From positions 1 through 8,115 of the forward strand of contig DAIEQP010000142.1 in assembly GCA_027347805.1 (NCBI GenBank): 8,115 bases of DNA. The letters are read 5' to 3'. Made by a program: the position numbers and the translations under genes. The DNA is from Ignavibacteria bacterium. Its GTDB lineage: Bacteria; Bacteroidota; Ignavibacteria; Ignavibacteriales; Melioribacteraceae. Below the pieces are notes generated by a model, which was not told the origin of the DNA, did no database searches, and was given only the letters and a program-made list of their open reading frames with translations. Positions 1 through 5,977 of the stretch are shown in pieces. The number at the start of each line of letters is the position of its first letter. Positions within the stretch are counted from its first letter, which is position 1.

Positions 1-1
1 A

Positions 2-733
2 ATTGCAGGCAGTACATGGTGGGCAGGAACAGATGAGTTTGGTTTAGCCCGTGCTGCAAAAAGATTTAATTGTTCATTAAAACATTTTCAATCAAGCAAT
101 CCTGATGATGCAAGAAGATTATTAATCCTGCATTTGAAAAAAGGTTACCCCTGCATATTAAGTGTTAAAAATTGGGAACACTGGTGTACGGTTGTTAGTT
201 ATCAAAAAGGAAAATTTGTTGTTATCGATAGTGAACTTGATAAAGTTGTTTCGGTTCAGACAACGAATCGATTAACAAAAAGATGGAGATATGTTGAAGA
301 GGAAACCGAGATTGTAAGTTTTGACGGATATGTACTGATTCCCAAATTTAAATTTTATACTCACGCACAGTTTACTCCTGAGAAAGCAAAACTATTGATG
401 TATGATAAAAATGAAGATCTTGCTAATAAATGGGATCAATACACAAACGACTTGATTACTATTTGCAAGCCCAGAACAAAATTAAGTCAGAACATTATTA
501 CTTTTTCAGAATTCATGCGGCGCAATGAACAAAATCTTGTTAAGAGAGTATCAAACTGGCATGGTGAACCAACATATTCCGAGTTGAAGAAAATAATCAG
601 CAACATGAAATTTATTGCTGATGTCTATGATTTAATCATTCCTGAAGATGAAGAGAAGCGAGCTGCAATTGATGTCGCTTCGATTTTAATGATGTACTCT
701 TGCGGTAAATATGGAATGAATGCAATTTATTAA
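2..733 (+). CDS. C39-like (papain-fold) cysteine peptidase-type protein, 5' end missing
   Basis: The reading frame is open from the left edge to the TAA at 731-733, giving about 243 residues with no true start in view. A TTG at 134 is in frame but is internal, because conserved-looking sequence precedes it. The first residues (AGSTWWAGTDEFGLARAAKRF, split around nt 5-67) resemble the 'GT-x-DxLxxAAKxF' helix that follows the catalytic Cys in C39-type peptidases. The stretch GYPCILSVKNWEHWCTVV then gives a probable catalytic His (codon 179-181), and VVIDSE a probable Asp (codon 227-229). The Cys would lie before the window, so activity cannot be judged. The remaining ~130 residues are hydrophilic and helix-like, and I recognise no domain there. 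It could be a peptidase, a bacteriocin-type processing domain or an inactive homologue. The fold assignment is moderately sure; the substrate is unknown. Confidence 0.6.
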   Translation: MAGSTWWAGTDEFGLARAAKRFNCSLKHFQSSNPDDARRLLILHLKKGYPCILSVKNWEHWCTVVSYQKGKFVVIDSELDKVVSVQTTNRLTKRWRYVEEETEIVSFDGYVLIPKFKFYTHAQFTPEKAKLLMYDKNEDLANKWDQYTNDLITICKPRTKLSQNIITFSEFMRRNEQNLVKRVSNWHGEPTYSELKKIISNMKFIADVYDLIIPEDEEKRAAIDVASILMMYSCGKYGMNAIY

Positions 734-755
734 TACCTAGTTCAATTTGTAAAGT

Positions 756-761
756 AGAAGG
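756..761 (+). promoter_or_regulatory. Ribosome binding site of the isochorismatase-fold gene
   Basis: AGAAGG lies six bases before the ATG at 768 and fits part of the AGGAGG consensus. It supports the chosen start. The 34-base gap after the preceding gene shows no obvious promoter or terminator. Confidence 0.6.
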
Positions 762-767
762 TGTTGT

Positions 768-1322
768 ATGAAACGCAGTCCGTTAATATTAGAAATTACA
801 AAAACAGCATTGCTTGTAATTGATTTGCAGGAAAGAATATTACCGGTAATGTTAGATGCTGAAACGGTTATACAAAATACATTGAAGCTTGTTGAGGGTT
901 GTAAAATTCTGAATGTGCCGGCATATTATACCGAGCAATCTCCGAAAGGACTTGGTGCAACTGAAAACAGAATTAAAAATGCATTACAATCTGATGCAAT
1001 TTCCAAAATGACTTTCAGTTGTATAGGTGCTGGCGATCTGTTTGAACAATTAAAACACTCAAACATTAAGCAGGTAATTGTAAGCGGAGTTGAAACTCAT
1101 GTTTGTGTACAGCAAACCGTTTTAGATTTACTTGCGAACGATTTTCAGGTCAATTTAGCTGCCGATGCTGTTTCATCTCGAAAAAGAATTGATTACGAAA
1201 CAGCTCTGCAAAGAATGAGAGCGAATGGTGCCGAAGTTACTACTACTGAATCCATTTTATTTGAGTTGTTAAATATCTGCGGAACGGATCAATTTAAGTC
1301 AATATCCAAACTGGTGAAATAA
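768..1322 (+). CDS. Isochorismatase-fold cysteine hydrolase (ISOC1/YcaC-like)
   Basis: A complete 184-residue protein, the normal length for a single-domain member of the isochorismatase-like hydrolases. The catalytic triad typical of the family is visible: Asp19 in LLVIDLQ, Lys80 in SKMTFSC and the nucleophile Cys113 in GVETHVCVQQT. The segment TEQSPKGLGAT (residues 55-65) matches the ISOC1/ISOC2-type subgroup rather than true isochorismatase or nicotinamidase. No signal peptide is seen, so it should be cytoplasmic. The family hydrolyses amides or related bonds through a covalent Cys intermediate; the substrate of this subgroup is generally unknown and cannot be read from the sequence. A good SD six bases upstream supports the start. 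The stop codon overlaps the ATG of the next gene (TAATG), so the two are probably translated together. Confidence 0.9.
   Translation: MKRSPLILEITKTALLVIDLQERILPVMLDAETVIQNTLKLVEGCKILNVPAYYTEQSPKGLGATENRIKNALQSDAISKMTFSCIGAGDLFEQLKHSNIKQVIVSGVETHVCVQQTVLDLLANDFQVNLAADAVSSRKRIDYETALQRMRANGAEVTTTESILFELLNICGTDQFKSISKLVK
1313..1317 (+). promoter_or_regulatory. SD-like GGTGA inside the 3' end of the hydrolase gene, serving the next gene
   Basis: GGTGA, the 3' part of the AGGAGGTGA consensus, lies four bases before the ATG at 1322, within the last codons of the upstream gene. It supports translational coupling across the TAATG junction. The same GGTGA-N4-ATG geometry recurs before the SafE-type gene at 4068. 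Confidence 0.5.
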
Positions 1323-1516
1323 TGTTTGATGATCCATTGGCCATTCTAAGATGGGTGATAATATTTGGATGTTTAATTTTCATTATTTCGCGCTATAAAT
1401 TGTTTGTCGAAATATTTTCCGGAAGAAGCAAAAAGAGAAACGATGATAAAGAAGTTGAAAATAAAGTAGATGAACTATTGCGGAAATGGAAAGATGAAAA
1501 TATAGCTAATCAATAA
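1322..1516 (+). CDS. Small single-pass membrane protein of unknown function
   Basis: A 64-residue protein that I do not recognise. Residues 6-32 contain a hydrophobic helix (ILRWVIIFGCLIFIIS) with a short aromatic continuation. A basic cluster, GRSKKR, follows at 34-39, then a charged, helix-prone tail rich in Glu, Lys and Asp (VENKVDELLRKWKDEN). The basic stretch after the membrane segment suggests the tail lies in the cytoplasm, with the N-terminus outside. It is likely a real gene: its ATG is the TAATG overlap with the hydrolase stop, an SD-like GGTGA sits four bases upstream, and its composition is that of a membrane protein rather than random shadow. Its 3' end overlaps the convergent SixA gene by 11 bases. 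It may anchor or modulate a partner, possibly the hydrolase, but this is inference from gene order only. Confidence 0.7.
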   Translation: MFDDPLAILRWVIIFGCLIFIISRYKLFVEIFSGRSKKRNDDKEVENKVDELLRKWKDENIANQ

Positions 1517-2003
1517 TTTGTTTTGGTGTTACAGCTAAAATTATTTTCCCACAGTTTTTATCCAGTTCTTTCCAGGAAGCTAAATTCAATTCAATACCAA
1601 TCACAGCGCAGGTAGGCATTCCATCAACCGGTTTATCACCAATAATATTGGCAAAGTTTGTTATTCCCGGATTATGTCCGAACAGAAAAACTATATCAAA
1701 TTTGTCGTCGATTTCAGAAACAACTTCAGCCAAATCCTTCATTGATGCGTTATATATCCGTTCATCAGTTTGTATTTTGGAATTTGGATATGTGAGCTGG
1801 CTGGCAAAGATCTCTGCTGTTGTTTTAGCACGGTTTGCAGGGCTGCTTATAATCAAGTCTGGAATTATGTTTTTGCTCTTCAATAGAATTCCCATTTGAG
1901 GAGCATCTATTAAACCCCGTTCGTTTAGCGATCTTTCAAAATCGGATTGAGATGAATCATCCCAGCTGGATTTTGCATGACGAATTAGAAATAGTGTTTT
2001 CAT
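1506..2003 (-). CDS. sixA: SixA-type phosphohistidine phosphatase (histidine phosphatase superfamily)
   Basis: A 165-residue protein of the short SixA branch of the histidine (phosphoglycerate mutase-like) phosphatases. The N-terminal LFLIRHAKSSW carries the RH catalytic pair, with Arg8 and His9, the His that becomes phosphorylated. SSPANRAKTTAE supplies the second Arg (Arg58), and FGHNPGI the second catalytic His (His110). These three blocks in this order are diagnostic. In E. coli SixA removes phosphate from phosphohistidine of PtsN-pathway (nitrogen PTS) proteins; the target here is unknown. It is cytoplasmic, with no signal peptide. It lies 13 bases downstream of the HD-domain gene and is probably cotranscribed with it. 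No SD-like site precedes the ATG. The 3' end overlaps the convergent small membrane protein gene by 11 bases. Confidence 0.9.
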   Translation of the reverse strand: MKTLFLIRHAKSSWDDSSQSDFERSLNERGLIDAPQMGILLKSKNIIPDLIISSPANRAKTTAEIFASQLTYPNSKIQTDERIYNASMKDLAEVVSEIDDKFDIVFLFGHNPGITNFANIIGDKPVDGMPTCAVIGIELNLASWKELDKNCGKIILAVTPKQIID

Positions 2004-2016
2004 GAAGCGTTAAAAT

Positions 2017-2619
2017 TTATTTCGTAAGGGAATCGAATTGCTGTTTAAGAATTAGCAGGTTCTTATCTTTAATCTGAGTGAAATTAGTTTTTGCATATTC
2101 AGTAAAGTAATGATGCCTATTCATAAATTCAATTGTTTCTGTGATGAACTGCAGTTCTGTAAATTTTTTCCCCGAATAATTTTCCGTTTCAATTCTAAAC
2201 AAATTGTTTCTATCCTCGAATGAATTACTGCCGAGATGATGAAGGTCGGCATCGCACATAATTTGTTGCAGGTGATTATGTGGTTGCTGGGGTACTTTAG
2301 TTGCTAGAATTATTCCTATTATCTTTTCAATTTTAGTTGAATCATAATTAAGTTCGGTTAAAAAATTGCTGGCAAACATTGCACTTATTTCTTCATGATC
2401 TCTCGTCTTTTCAATATATCCAGTATCATGAAACCAGGCAGAAATATTAATTAATTCTAGATCTTCAGGAGAAATATTTTCTCCAAGTGCGATTTCGTTT
2501 GCTGCTTTTACAACTTCTCTGGTGTGGTTTAAACTATGATAAACATTTTGTTTTGGAGATTTTTCAATCAAAAGATTGGAGCAATAAGTCTCTGCCGATT
2601 TAACTAAATTTGTTTCCAT
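2017..2619 (-). CDS. HD-domain metal-dependent phosphohydrolase
   Basis: A 200-residue protein with the full set of HD-superfamily metal ligands: His28 and His32 in YHSLNHT, His64-Asp65 in AWFHDTGY, a helix with His75-Glu76, and Asp125 in CDADLHHLG. The YHxxxHT...AWFHDxGY...DADLxxLG pattern resembles the predicted metal-dependent HD hydrolases of the COG4339 type. HD proteins hydrolyse phosphomonoesters, nucleotides or cyclic nucleotides; the substrate is not evident. No regulatory or sensor domain is attached and no membrane segment is seen, so it should be a soluble cytoplasmic enzyme. It is the first gene of a two-gene minus-strand unit with the SixA gene, so two phosphate-removing enzymes are made together. 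It is divergent from the methyltransferase gene across a 91-base gap. The start is the first ATG; an SD is not clear. Confidence 0.85.
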   Translation of the reverse strand: METNLVKSAETYCSNLLIEKSPKQNVYHSLNHTREVVKAANEIALGENISPEDLELINISAWFHDTGYIEKTRDHEEISAMFASNFLTELNYDSTKIEKIIGIILATKVPQQPHNHLQQIMCDADLHHLGSNSFEDRNNLFRIETENYSGKKFTELQFITETIEFMNRHHYFTEYAKTNFTQIKDKNLLILKQQFDSLTK

Positions 2620-2710
2620 AGAATCTCTATTTCTATTTCAAATTTAACAAAATATTTCTCTTAATAAATAACTAAAGCAATTCTTTTATAGGGAAGAGAG
2701 TTTAATCACA
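2620..2710. promoter_or_regulatory. Divergent intergenic region between HD-hydrolase and methyltransferase genes
   Basis: This 91-base, strongly AT-rich gap must hold the promoters of both flanking divergent genes. On the minus strand TAAATTTG (2646-2639) matches the Bacteroidota -7 consensus TAnnTTTG and would start transcription a short way before the HD gene, but I find no good -33 TTTG at the usual distance. On the plus strand AT-rich -10-like words exist but none is convincing. GGGAAGAGAG (2691-2700) is a weak, rather distant purine-rich site before the methyltransferase ATG. The region as a whole is sure; the exact boxes are not. Confidence 0.35.
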
Positions 2711-3355
2711 ATGAAGGATTTATACTCACAAAAGCAAACTGATTATTTTGAATCCACACGGCCTGAAATCCAGAAATTCCTTCCTCGAAAGATCAAGAGA
2801 TTATTGGATGTTGGCTGCGGATCGGGAATGGTTAGCTGGACTGCAAAGCAGAATTTGGGAATTGAATATGTGGCTGGGATTGAATTGTTCGAAGATGCCG
2901 CCAATCAGGCTAAAACAAGGCTTGATAAAGTTATTACCGGTGATTTGGAATCTGTTGACCTCGAATTTCCAGATAAATATTTTGATTGTGTCCTTTGTGC
3001 GGACAGTTTGGAACATATGGTTGATCCATGGAATGCACTAACAAAACTAGGAAGATTACTCGATGATGACGGAAAATTGGTTGTTAGCCTTCCGAATATT
3101 CAGAATATTATTCCGCTTTTCAAAATAATGTTTAACCGGCTTGAATATGAAGAGCATGGAATTCTAGACCGCTCGCATCTTAAATTTTTTACTCTTCACA
3201 CAATGCAGAAAATGTTCAAAGACTGCGGATTTGAAATCGAAAAACAGGAATCAAATATCAGCTTCAATCATCCTTTTGCAAGGAAAATTACCTTTGGTTT
3301 GCTTGATACTTTTGCTGTAAGTATTTTTTACTTTATTCTGAAGAAAAAGAGTTAG
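2711..3355 (+). CDS. Class I SAM-dependent methyltransferase
   Basis: A 214-residue Rossmann-fold methyltransferase. Motif I is LLDVGCGSG at residues 31-39, which binds SAM. The acidic end of strand 2 is Glu58 in AGIE, the loop ITGDLES follows near residue 76, and FDCVLCADSLEHMVDP forms motif IV and its helix. GRLLDDDGKLVVSLPN is the strand 5 region. The C-terminal part, SHLKFFTLHTMQKMFKDCGF, is the 'HLRFFT' pattern often seen in small methyltransferases that sit in cell-surface glycan or lipid gene sets, but no such genes are near it here. A hydrophobic stretch (roughly 194-210, ending FYFILKKKS) could touch the membrane. The substrate is unknown. It stands alone on its strand, and its stop overlaps the SafE-type gene by four bases. 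Confidence 0.9.
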   Translation: MKDLYSQKQTDYFESTRPEIQKFLPRKIKRLLDVGCGSGMVSWTAKQNLGIEYVAGIELFEDAANQAKTRLDKVITGDLESVDLEFPDKYFDCVLCADSLEHMVDPWNALTKLGRLLDDDGKLVVSLPNIQNIIPLFKIMFNRLEYEEHGILDRSHLKFFTLHTMQKMFKDCGFEIEKQESNISFNHPFARKITFGLLDTFAVSIFYFILKKKS

Positions 3356-4068
3356 TGGCAGCAGTCAACTTCTGGTTGAACAGCCTGAGGTTTTGGTTTT
3401 TCAAACTTAGGACTTACATATGGAATCCCAAGATTTAATCCCCGAAGAATAAATAAAACGGCAAGCACGGCGGCGAATGCAGGAATTAATTTGTTGATGC
3501 GTTTTCGTAAATCGAATGTAATAATTTTACCAACCATATCTGTTGTAAACATAATTGGTAATGTTCCCAAACCAAACAATGCCATGTAGGCGGCACCTTT
3601 TATCCAGTCGCCGGTTGATGTTGCACCTGCAATTCCAACATAAACAAATCCGCATGGAAGAATTCCGTTCAGCAATCCAATAGAAAAAAGTGAGCTGTTT
3701 GTTTTTCGAGAAATTAATTTTGAGAATACCGATTTAATTAGCGAAACAGTTGTTTTGTAAAAATAAATTTCAGCTATCCTATTCTTTAATTTTCTTGGAA
3801 TCAGGATATAAAGAAGTATAATTGAACCAATTATGATTGATAAATTTTGCTGTAATCCGAACAAAATTAACCGCTGTCCGAATAAACCAAATAATGCTCC
3901 TAAAACAGAATATGTAACTACTCGTCCAAGGTTATATAATAATCTTCCGATCAGAACTTTAAATTGAGTTTCTCCAAATACAGGAAGCGCGAGAGCAATT
4001 GGTCCGCACATTCCAACGCAATGCATACTGCCGACTAATCCAACAATAAATCCAGTCCAAATTTCCAT
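3352..4068 (-). CDS. SafE/DsbD_2-type membrane protein of the cbb3 oxidase assembly cluster
   Basis: A 238-residue polytopic membrane protein with about six helices. The first helix carries SMHCVGMCGP (residues 14-23, with Met15, His16, Cys17, Met20 and Cys21), and a later one carries GILPCGFVY (Cys139). This Cys-containing pair of half-repeats is typical of the DsbD transmembrane-like (DsbD_2) family, usually labelled 'sulfite exporter TauE/SafE'. In Bacteroidota-type cco operons it regularly follows ccoH, which points to copper or thiol handling for oxidase assembly rather than sulfite export. The protein ends in Asp-Cys-Cys-His, a possible soft-metal site. A basic loop (91-97) and SKLISRK (116-122) mark cytoplasmic segments. 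The start ATG overlaps the ccoH stop by one base (TAATG), with GGTGA four bases upstream. Family is fairly sure; the transported substrate is inferred. Confidence 0.8.
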   Translation of the reverse strand: MEIWTGFIVGLVGSMHCVGMCGPIALALPVFGETQFKVLIGRLLYNLGRVVTYSVLGALFGLFGQRLILFGLQQNLSIIIGSIILLYILIPRKLKNRIAEIYFYKTTVSLIKSVFSKLISRKTNSSLFSIGLLNGILPCGFVYVGIAGATSTGDWIKGAAYMALFGLGTLPIMFTTDMVGKIITFDLRKRINKLIPAFAAVLAVLFILRGLNLGIPYVSPKFEKPKPQAVQPEVDCCH

Positions 4069-4517
4069 TAGTTCACCATTACTGGTAATTCATTATAGTA
4101 AGTTACATTATCAGCGCTCCAATCAACCCTGACTTTCCAAAGACCTTTTGAAATATTCTCTGTAGAAATTAATTGAATATGTGAAGTATCTGGAGAGACT
4201 GGAATAGTAAAATCATTTTTTTCATTTGAGGGACGATAAAGTGTTATAGTTCCTTTTAATCTTTCTGGAGAGAACATTTTAGGAAAAGATAGTTTTAGTG
4301 AGTTAGGAATAACGTTTATTGAAAGTTGTTCAGGTAATTCTTTTGCCCGGTTCATTTTATCAATTTGTTCCTGGTAAGCCAACCCTTTTGCGTAATAATC
4401 TCTCGTTTCAAGCGTCACATCCTGTTTCATAAAAATAAAAACCATTATCAGAATTACAATCACAAAACCAATGTAAGTAGCAGCAATACCAAATCCCCAA
4501 TTAAATTTTAATTTCAT
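4068..4517 (-). CDS. ccoH: CcoH/FixH, cbb3 oxidase assembly protein
   Basis: A 149-residue protein with one N-terminal membrane helix (about residues 9-30) and a soluble domain expected in the periplasm. The segment just after the helix, DVTLETRDYYAKGLAYQEQID (positions 33-53), is the signature of FixH: a YY pair followed by YQEQID. The rest is a beta-rich domain with VRVDWSADNVTYYNELPV near the end. CcoH is needed for stable assembly of the cbb3 complex and interacts with its subunits. It overlaps ccoG by four bases (ATGA), and its stop overlaps the SafE-type start by one base. A strong SD, AGGAAAGG (4532-4525), sits seven bases before its ATG within the end of ccoG. Position between ccoG and the SafE-type gene agrees with the family. 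Confidence 0.9.
   Translation of the reverse strand: MKLKFNWGFGIAATYIGFVIVILIMVFIFMKQDVTLETRDYYAKGLAYQEQIDKMNRAKELPEQLSINVIPNSLKLSFPKMFSPERLKGTITLYRPSNEKNDFTIPVSPDTSHIQLISTENISKGLWKVRVDWSADNVTYYNELPVMVN
4073..4077 (-). promoter_or_regulatory. SD-like GGTGA inside the ccoH 3' end, serving the SafE-type gene
   Basis: Read on the minus strand, GGTGA lies four bases before the ATG at 4068, which itself overlaps the ccoH stop codon as TAATG. It supports the chosen start and coupled translation. Confidence 0.5.
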
Positions 4518-5917
4518 TGAACAACCTTTCCTAAAAATGCAGTGTTTATAACATCAAGAATTTTATCGTTCGATTTAACAGCAATCTTCAATGGTGTTTT
4601 CAAATATTTAATTTCACTCTTCGGAAGAATAACAAGAAACTTAGCTTCTGTAACACCCTGCGGTTCTACATCTAAATCTTTACCAATTATTCGAATCTCA
4701 CCTTTAATATTTTCCAATTCAAGACTTGCGGGAAGGTGATTAAAAGTTTTGTTGACAATTTTCAAATCGTAAAGATTACTTAATTTACCTCCCGGCTGTT
4801 CCTGGAAAAGTGTTCCGGGTGTTCTAAGAATATTTAATTCTACATCGGACCGAGTCGCGAGCAGAAATACAATCAGAATTGTTAATATGGATAGCACAAT
4901 TGAATATCCAATCGATCTTGGAGTTAATATTTTTTTAATTCCGGTTTCGATTTGATTTTTCGAGGCATACCGGATTAATCCATGCGGCTTTTTAATTTTA
5001 TCCATAACATTATCGCAGGCATCAATACAGGCAGTGCAATTAACGCACTCAAGCTGGGTTCCATTTCGAATATCAATTCCTGTAGGGCATACATCAACGC
5101 ACATTTTGCAATCAATACAATCACCATTAATTCTTTCTTCGGATTTAGAAATTTTTCCGCGCGGTTCGCCTCGTTTATAATCGTAATGTATTACAATTGA
5201 ATTGGAATCGAGCATTACACCTTGTAGTCTTCCGTAAGGGCAAACAATTGTGCATGCCTGTTCGCGGAAGTATGAGAAGACGAAATAAAATATGCCCGAG
5301 AAAATTAAAACAGCAAGAAAAATTCCAAAATGTTTTGATGGAGTATCAAGTATGTATTGATATAATTTGTCGACCCCGATTATGTAAGACAGGAAAGTAT
5401 TAGCAATTAAAAATGAAATAGTATAGAAAATAATCTGTTTGCTTGTTTTTTTGAAAATTTTCTCTCCATTCCAGGGCGCTGCTTTTAATGCTCTTTGCTT
5501 ATTTGCGTCTCCCTCAATCCAGTATTCTATTTTTCGAAAAACCATTTCCATGAAAACTGTCTGAGGGCAAATCCAACCGCAGAATAATCTTCCAAACACA
5601 ACTGTGAAAAGGAAAATTGAAACGATGAACGCAATCATTGAAAGAGCAAACAGGTGCAAATCATGCGGGCCAAATGGAATCCCAAAGATTATAAAGTGTC
5701 TTTCGGGAATATTAAAAATTATAAATGGATGTCCATTTACTTTTATAAATGGTACACCAAATAAAAAGAGAAGAAGAACATAGCTTAAGTATGTTCTTGC
5801 TCTATAAAATTTACCTGAGAACTTTTTGGGATAAACCCAATTACGTTTTCCTTCTTTTGTAACCGTAGCAATTGAATCACGAAATGCTTCTTCCTGTTGT
5901 GATGATATATTTTCCAT
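4514..5917 (-). CDS. ccoG: CcoG/FixG/RdxA, iron-sulfur membrane protein (cupric reductase) of cbb3 assembly
   Basis: A 467-residue protein counted from the ATG at 5917. The frame also offers an upstream TTG at 5935, but an ATG is preferred and no SD precedes the TTG. About five membrane helices are visible (near 44-58, 88-108, 162-180, 198-216 and 336-354). CGWICP (113-118) and CTIVCP (222-227) are conserved Cys motifs at membrane edges. Two ferredoxin-type [4Fe-4S] sites follow: Cys267, 270, 273 and 277, and Cys291, 294, 297 and 301. The part after the last helix (about 357-467) is the Ig-like FixG C-terminal domain, predicted to be periplasmic. CcoG reduces Cu(II) to Cu(I) for delivery to the oxidase copper centre. 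The gene follows ccoP after a 60-base gap and overlaps ccoH by four bases. All key cysteines are present. Confidence 0.95.
   Translation of the reverse strand: MENISSQQEEAFRDSIATVTKEGKRNWVYPKKFSGKFYRARTYLSYVLLLFLFGVPFIKVNGHPFIIFNIPERHFIIFGIPFGPHDLHLFALSMIAFIVSIFLFTVVFGRLFCGWICPQTVFMEMVFRKIEYWIEGDANKQRALKAAPWNGEKIFKKTSKQIIFYTISFLIANTFLSYIIGVDKLYQYILDTPSKHFGIFLAVLIFSGIFYFVFSYFREQACTIVCPYGRLQGVMLDSNSIVIHYDYKRGEPRGKISKSEERINGDCIDCKMCVDVCPTGIDIRNGTQLECVNCTACIDACDNVMDKIKKPHGLIRYASKNQIETGIKKILTPRSIGYSIVLSILTILIVFLLATRSDVELNILRTPGTLFQEQPGGKLSNLYDLKIVNKTFNHLPASLELENIKGEIRIIGKDLDVEPQGVTEAKFLVILPKSEIKYLKTPLKIAVKSNDKILDVINTAFLGKVVQ
4525..4532 (-). promoter_or_regulatory. Strong ribosome binding site of ccoH
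   Basis: Read on the minus strand, AGGAAAGG precedes the ccoH ATG by seven bases. It lies inside the ccoG coding region and is the best SD match in the window, confirming the ATGA overlap start. Confidence 0.65.
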
Positions 5918-5977
5918 TCGATTGATGTTTCCCAAAATATTTATTCAATACATTATTCAAATGCATTCTTTGACTAA
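5918..5977 (-). other. ccoP-ccoG intergenic gap with short repeats
   Basis: This is the only non-coding stretch in the visible part of the cco operon. It is very AT-rich. On the minus strand it holds two copies of TTGAATAA twelve bases apart (5960-5953 and 5948-5941) and an imperfectly meaningful inverted pair, TCAAA-N7-TTTGA (5957-5973). No FNR-type TTGAT-N4-ATCAA site is present and there is no GC-rich terminator hairpin. It may hold a weak internal promoter or an mRNA processing site, but nothing here proves it. Confidence 0.25.

Noticed and set aside
134..733. TTG at 134 as the start of the first gene
   Set aside because: The frame is open to the left edge and the preceding 44 residues look like conserved C39-type sequence, so the TTG is an internal Leu codon.
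1512..1545. Perfect 8-base inverted repeat AATAATTT/AAATTATT as a terminator at the convergent junction
   Set aside because: The stem is entirely A-T, the loop is 18 bases, and only a short T run follows. It is too weak to call, and such repeats are expected by chance in AT-rich DNA.
1648..1899. Plus-strand 83-residue open frame
   Set aside because: It lies wholly antisense within the SixA gene, whose catalytic motifs are clear.
3352..4068. Sulfite exporter function for the SafE-type protein
   Set aside because: The Cys-containing helices and position after ccoH fit the DsbD_2-like cco-linked group; nothing in the window suggests sulfite metabolism.
4982..5403. Plus-strand open frames opposite ccoG
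   Set aside because: They are antisense to the iron-sulfur Cys motifs of ccoG and have no recognisable features of their own.
5918..5935. TTG start at 5935 for ccoG (six extra residues)
   Set aside because: An in-frame ATG follows at 5917, there is no SD before the TTG, and the extra residues show no conserved feature.
5918..5977. FNR/Fnr-like operator between ccoP and ccoG
   Set aside because: TTGA half-words occur, but no TTGAT-N4-ATCAA palindrome is present.
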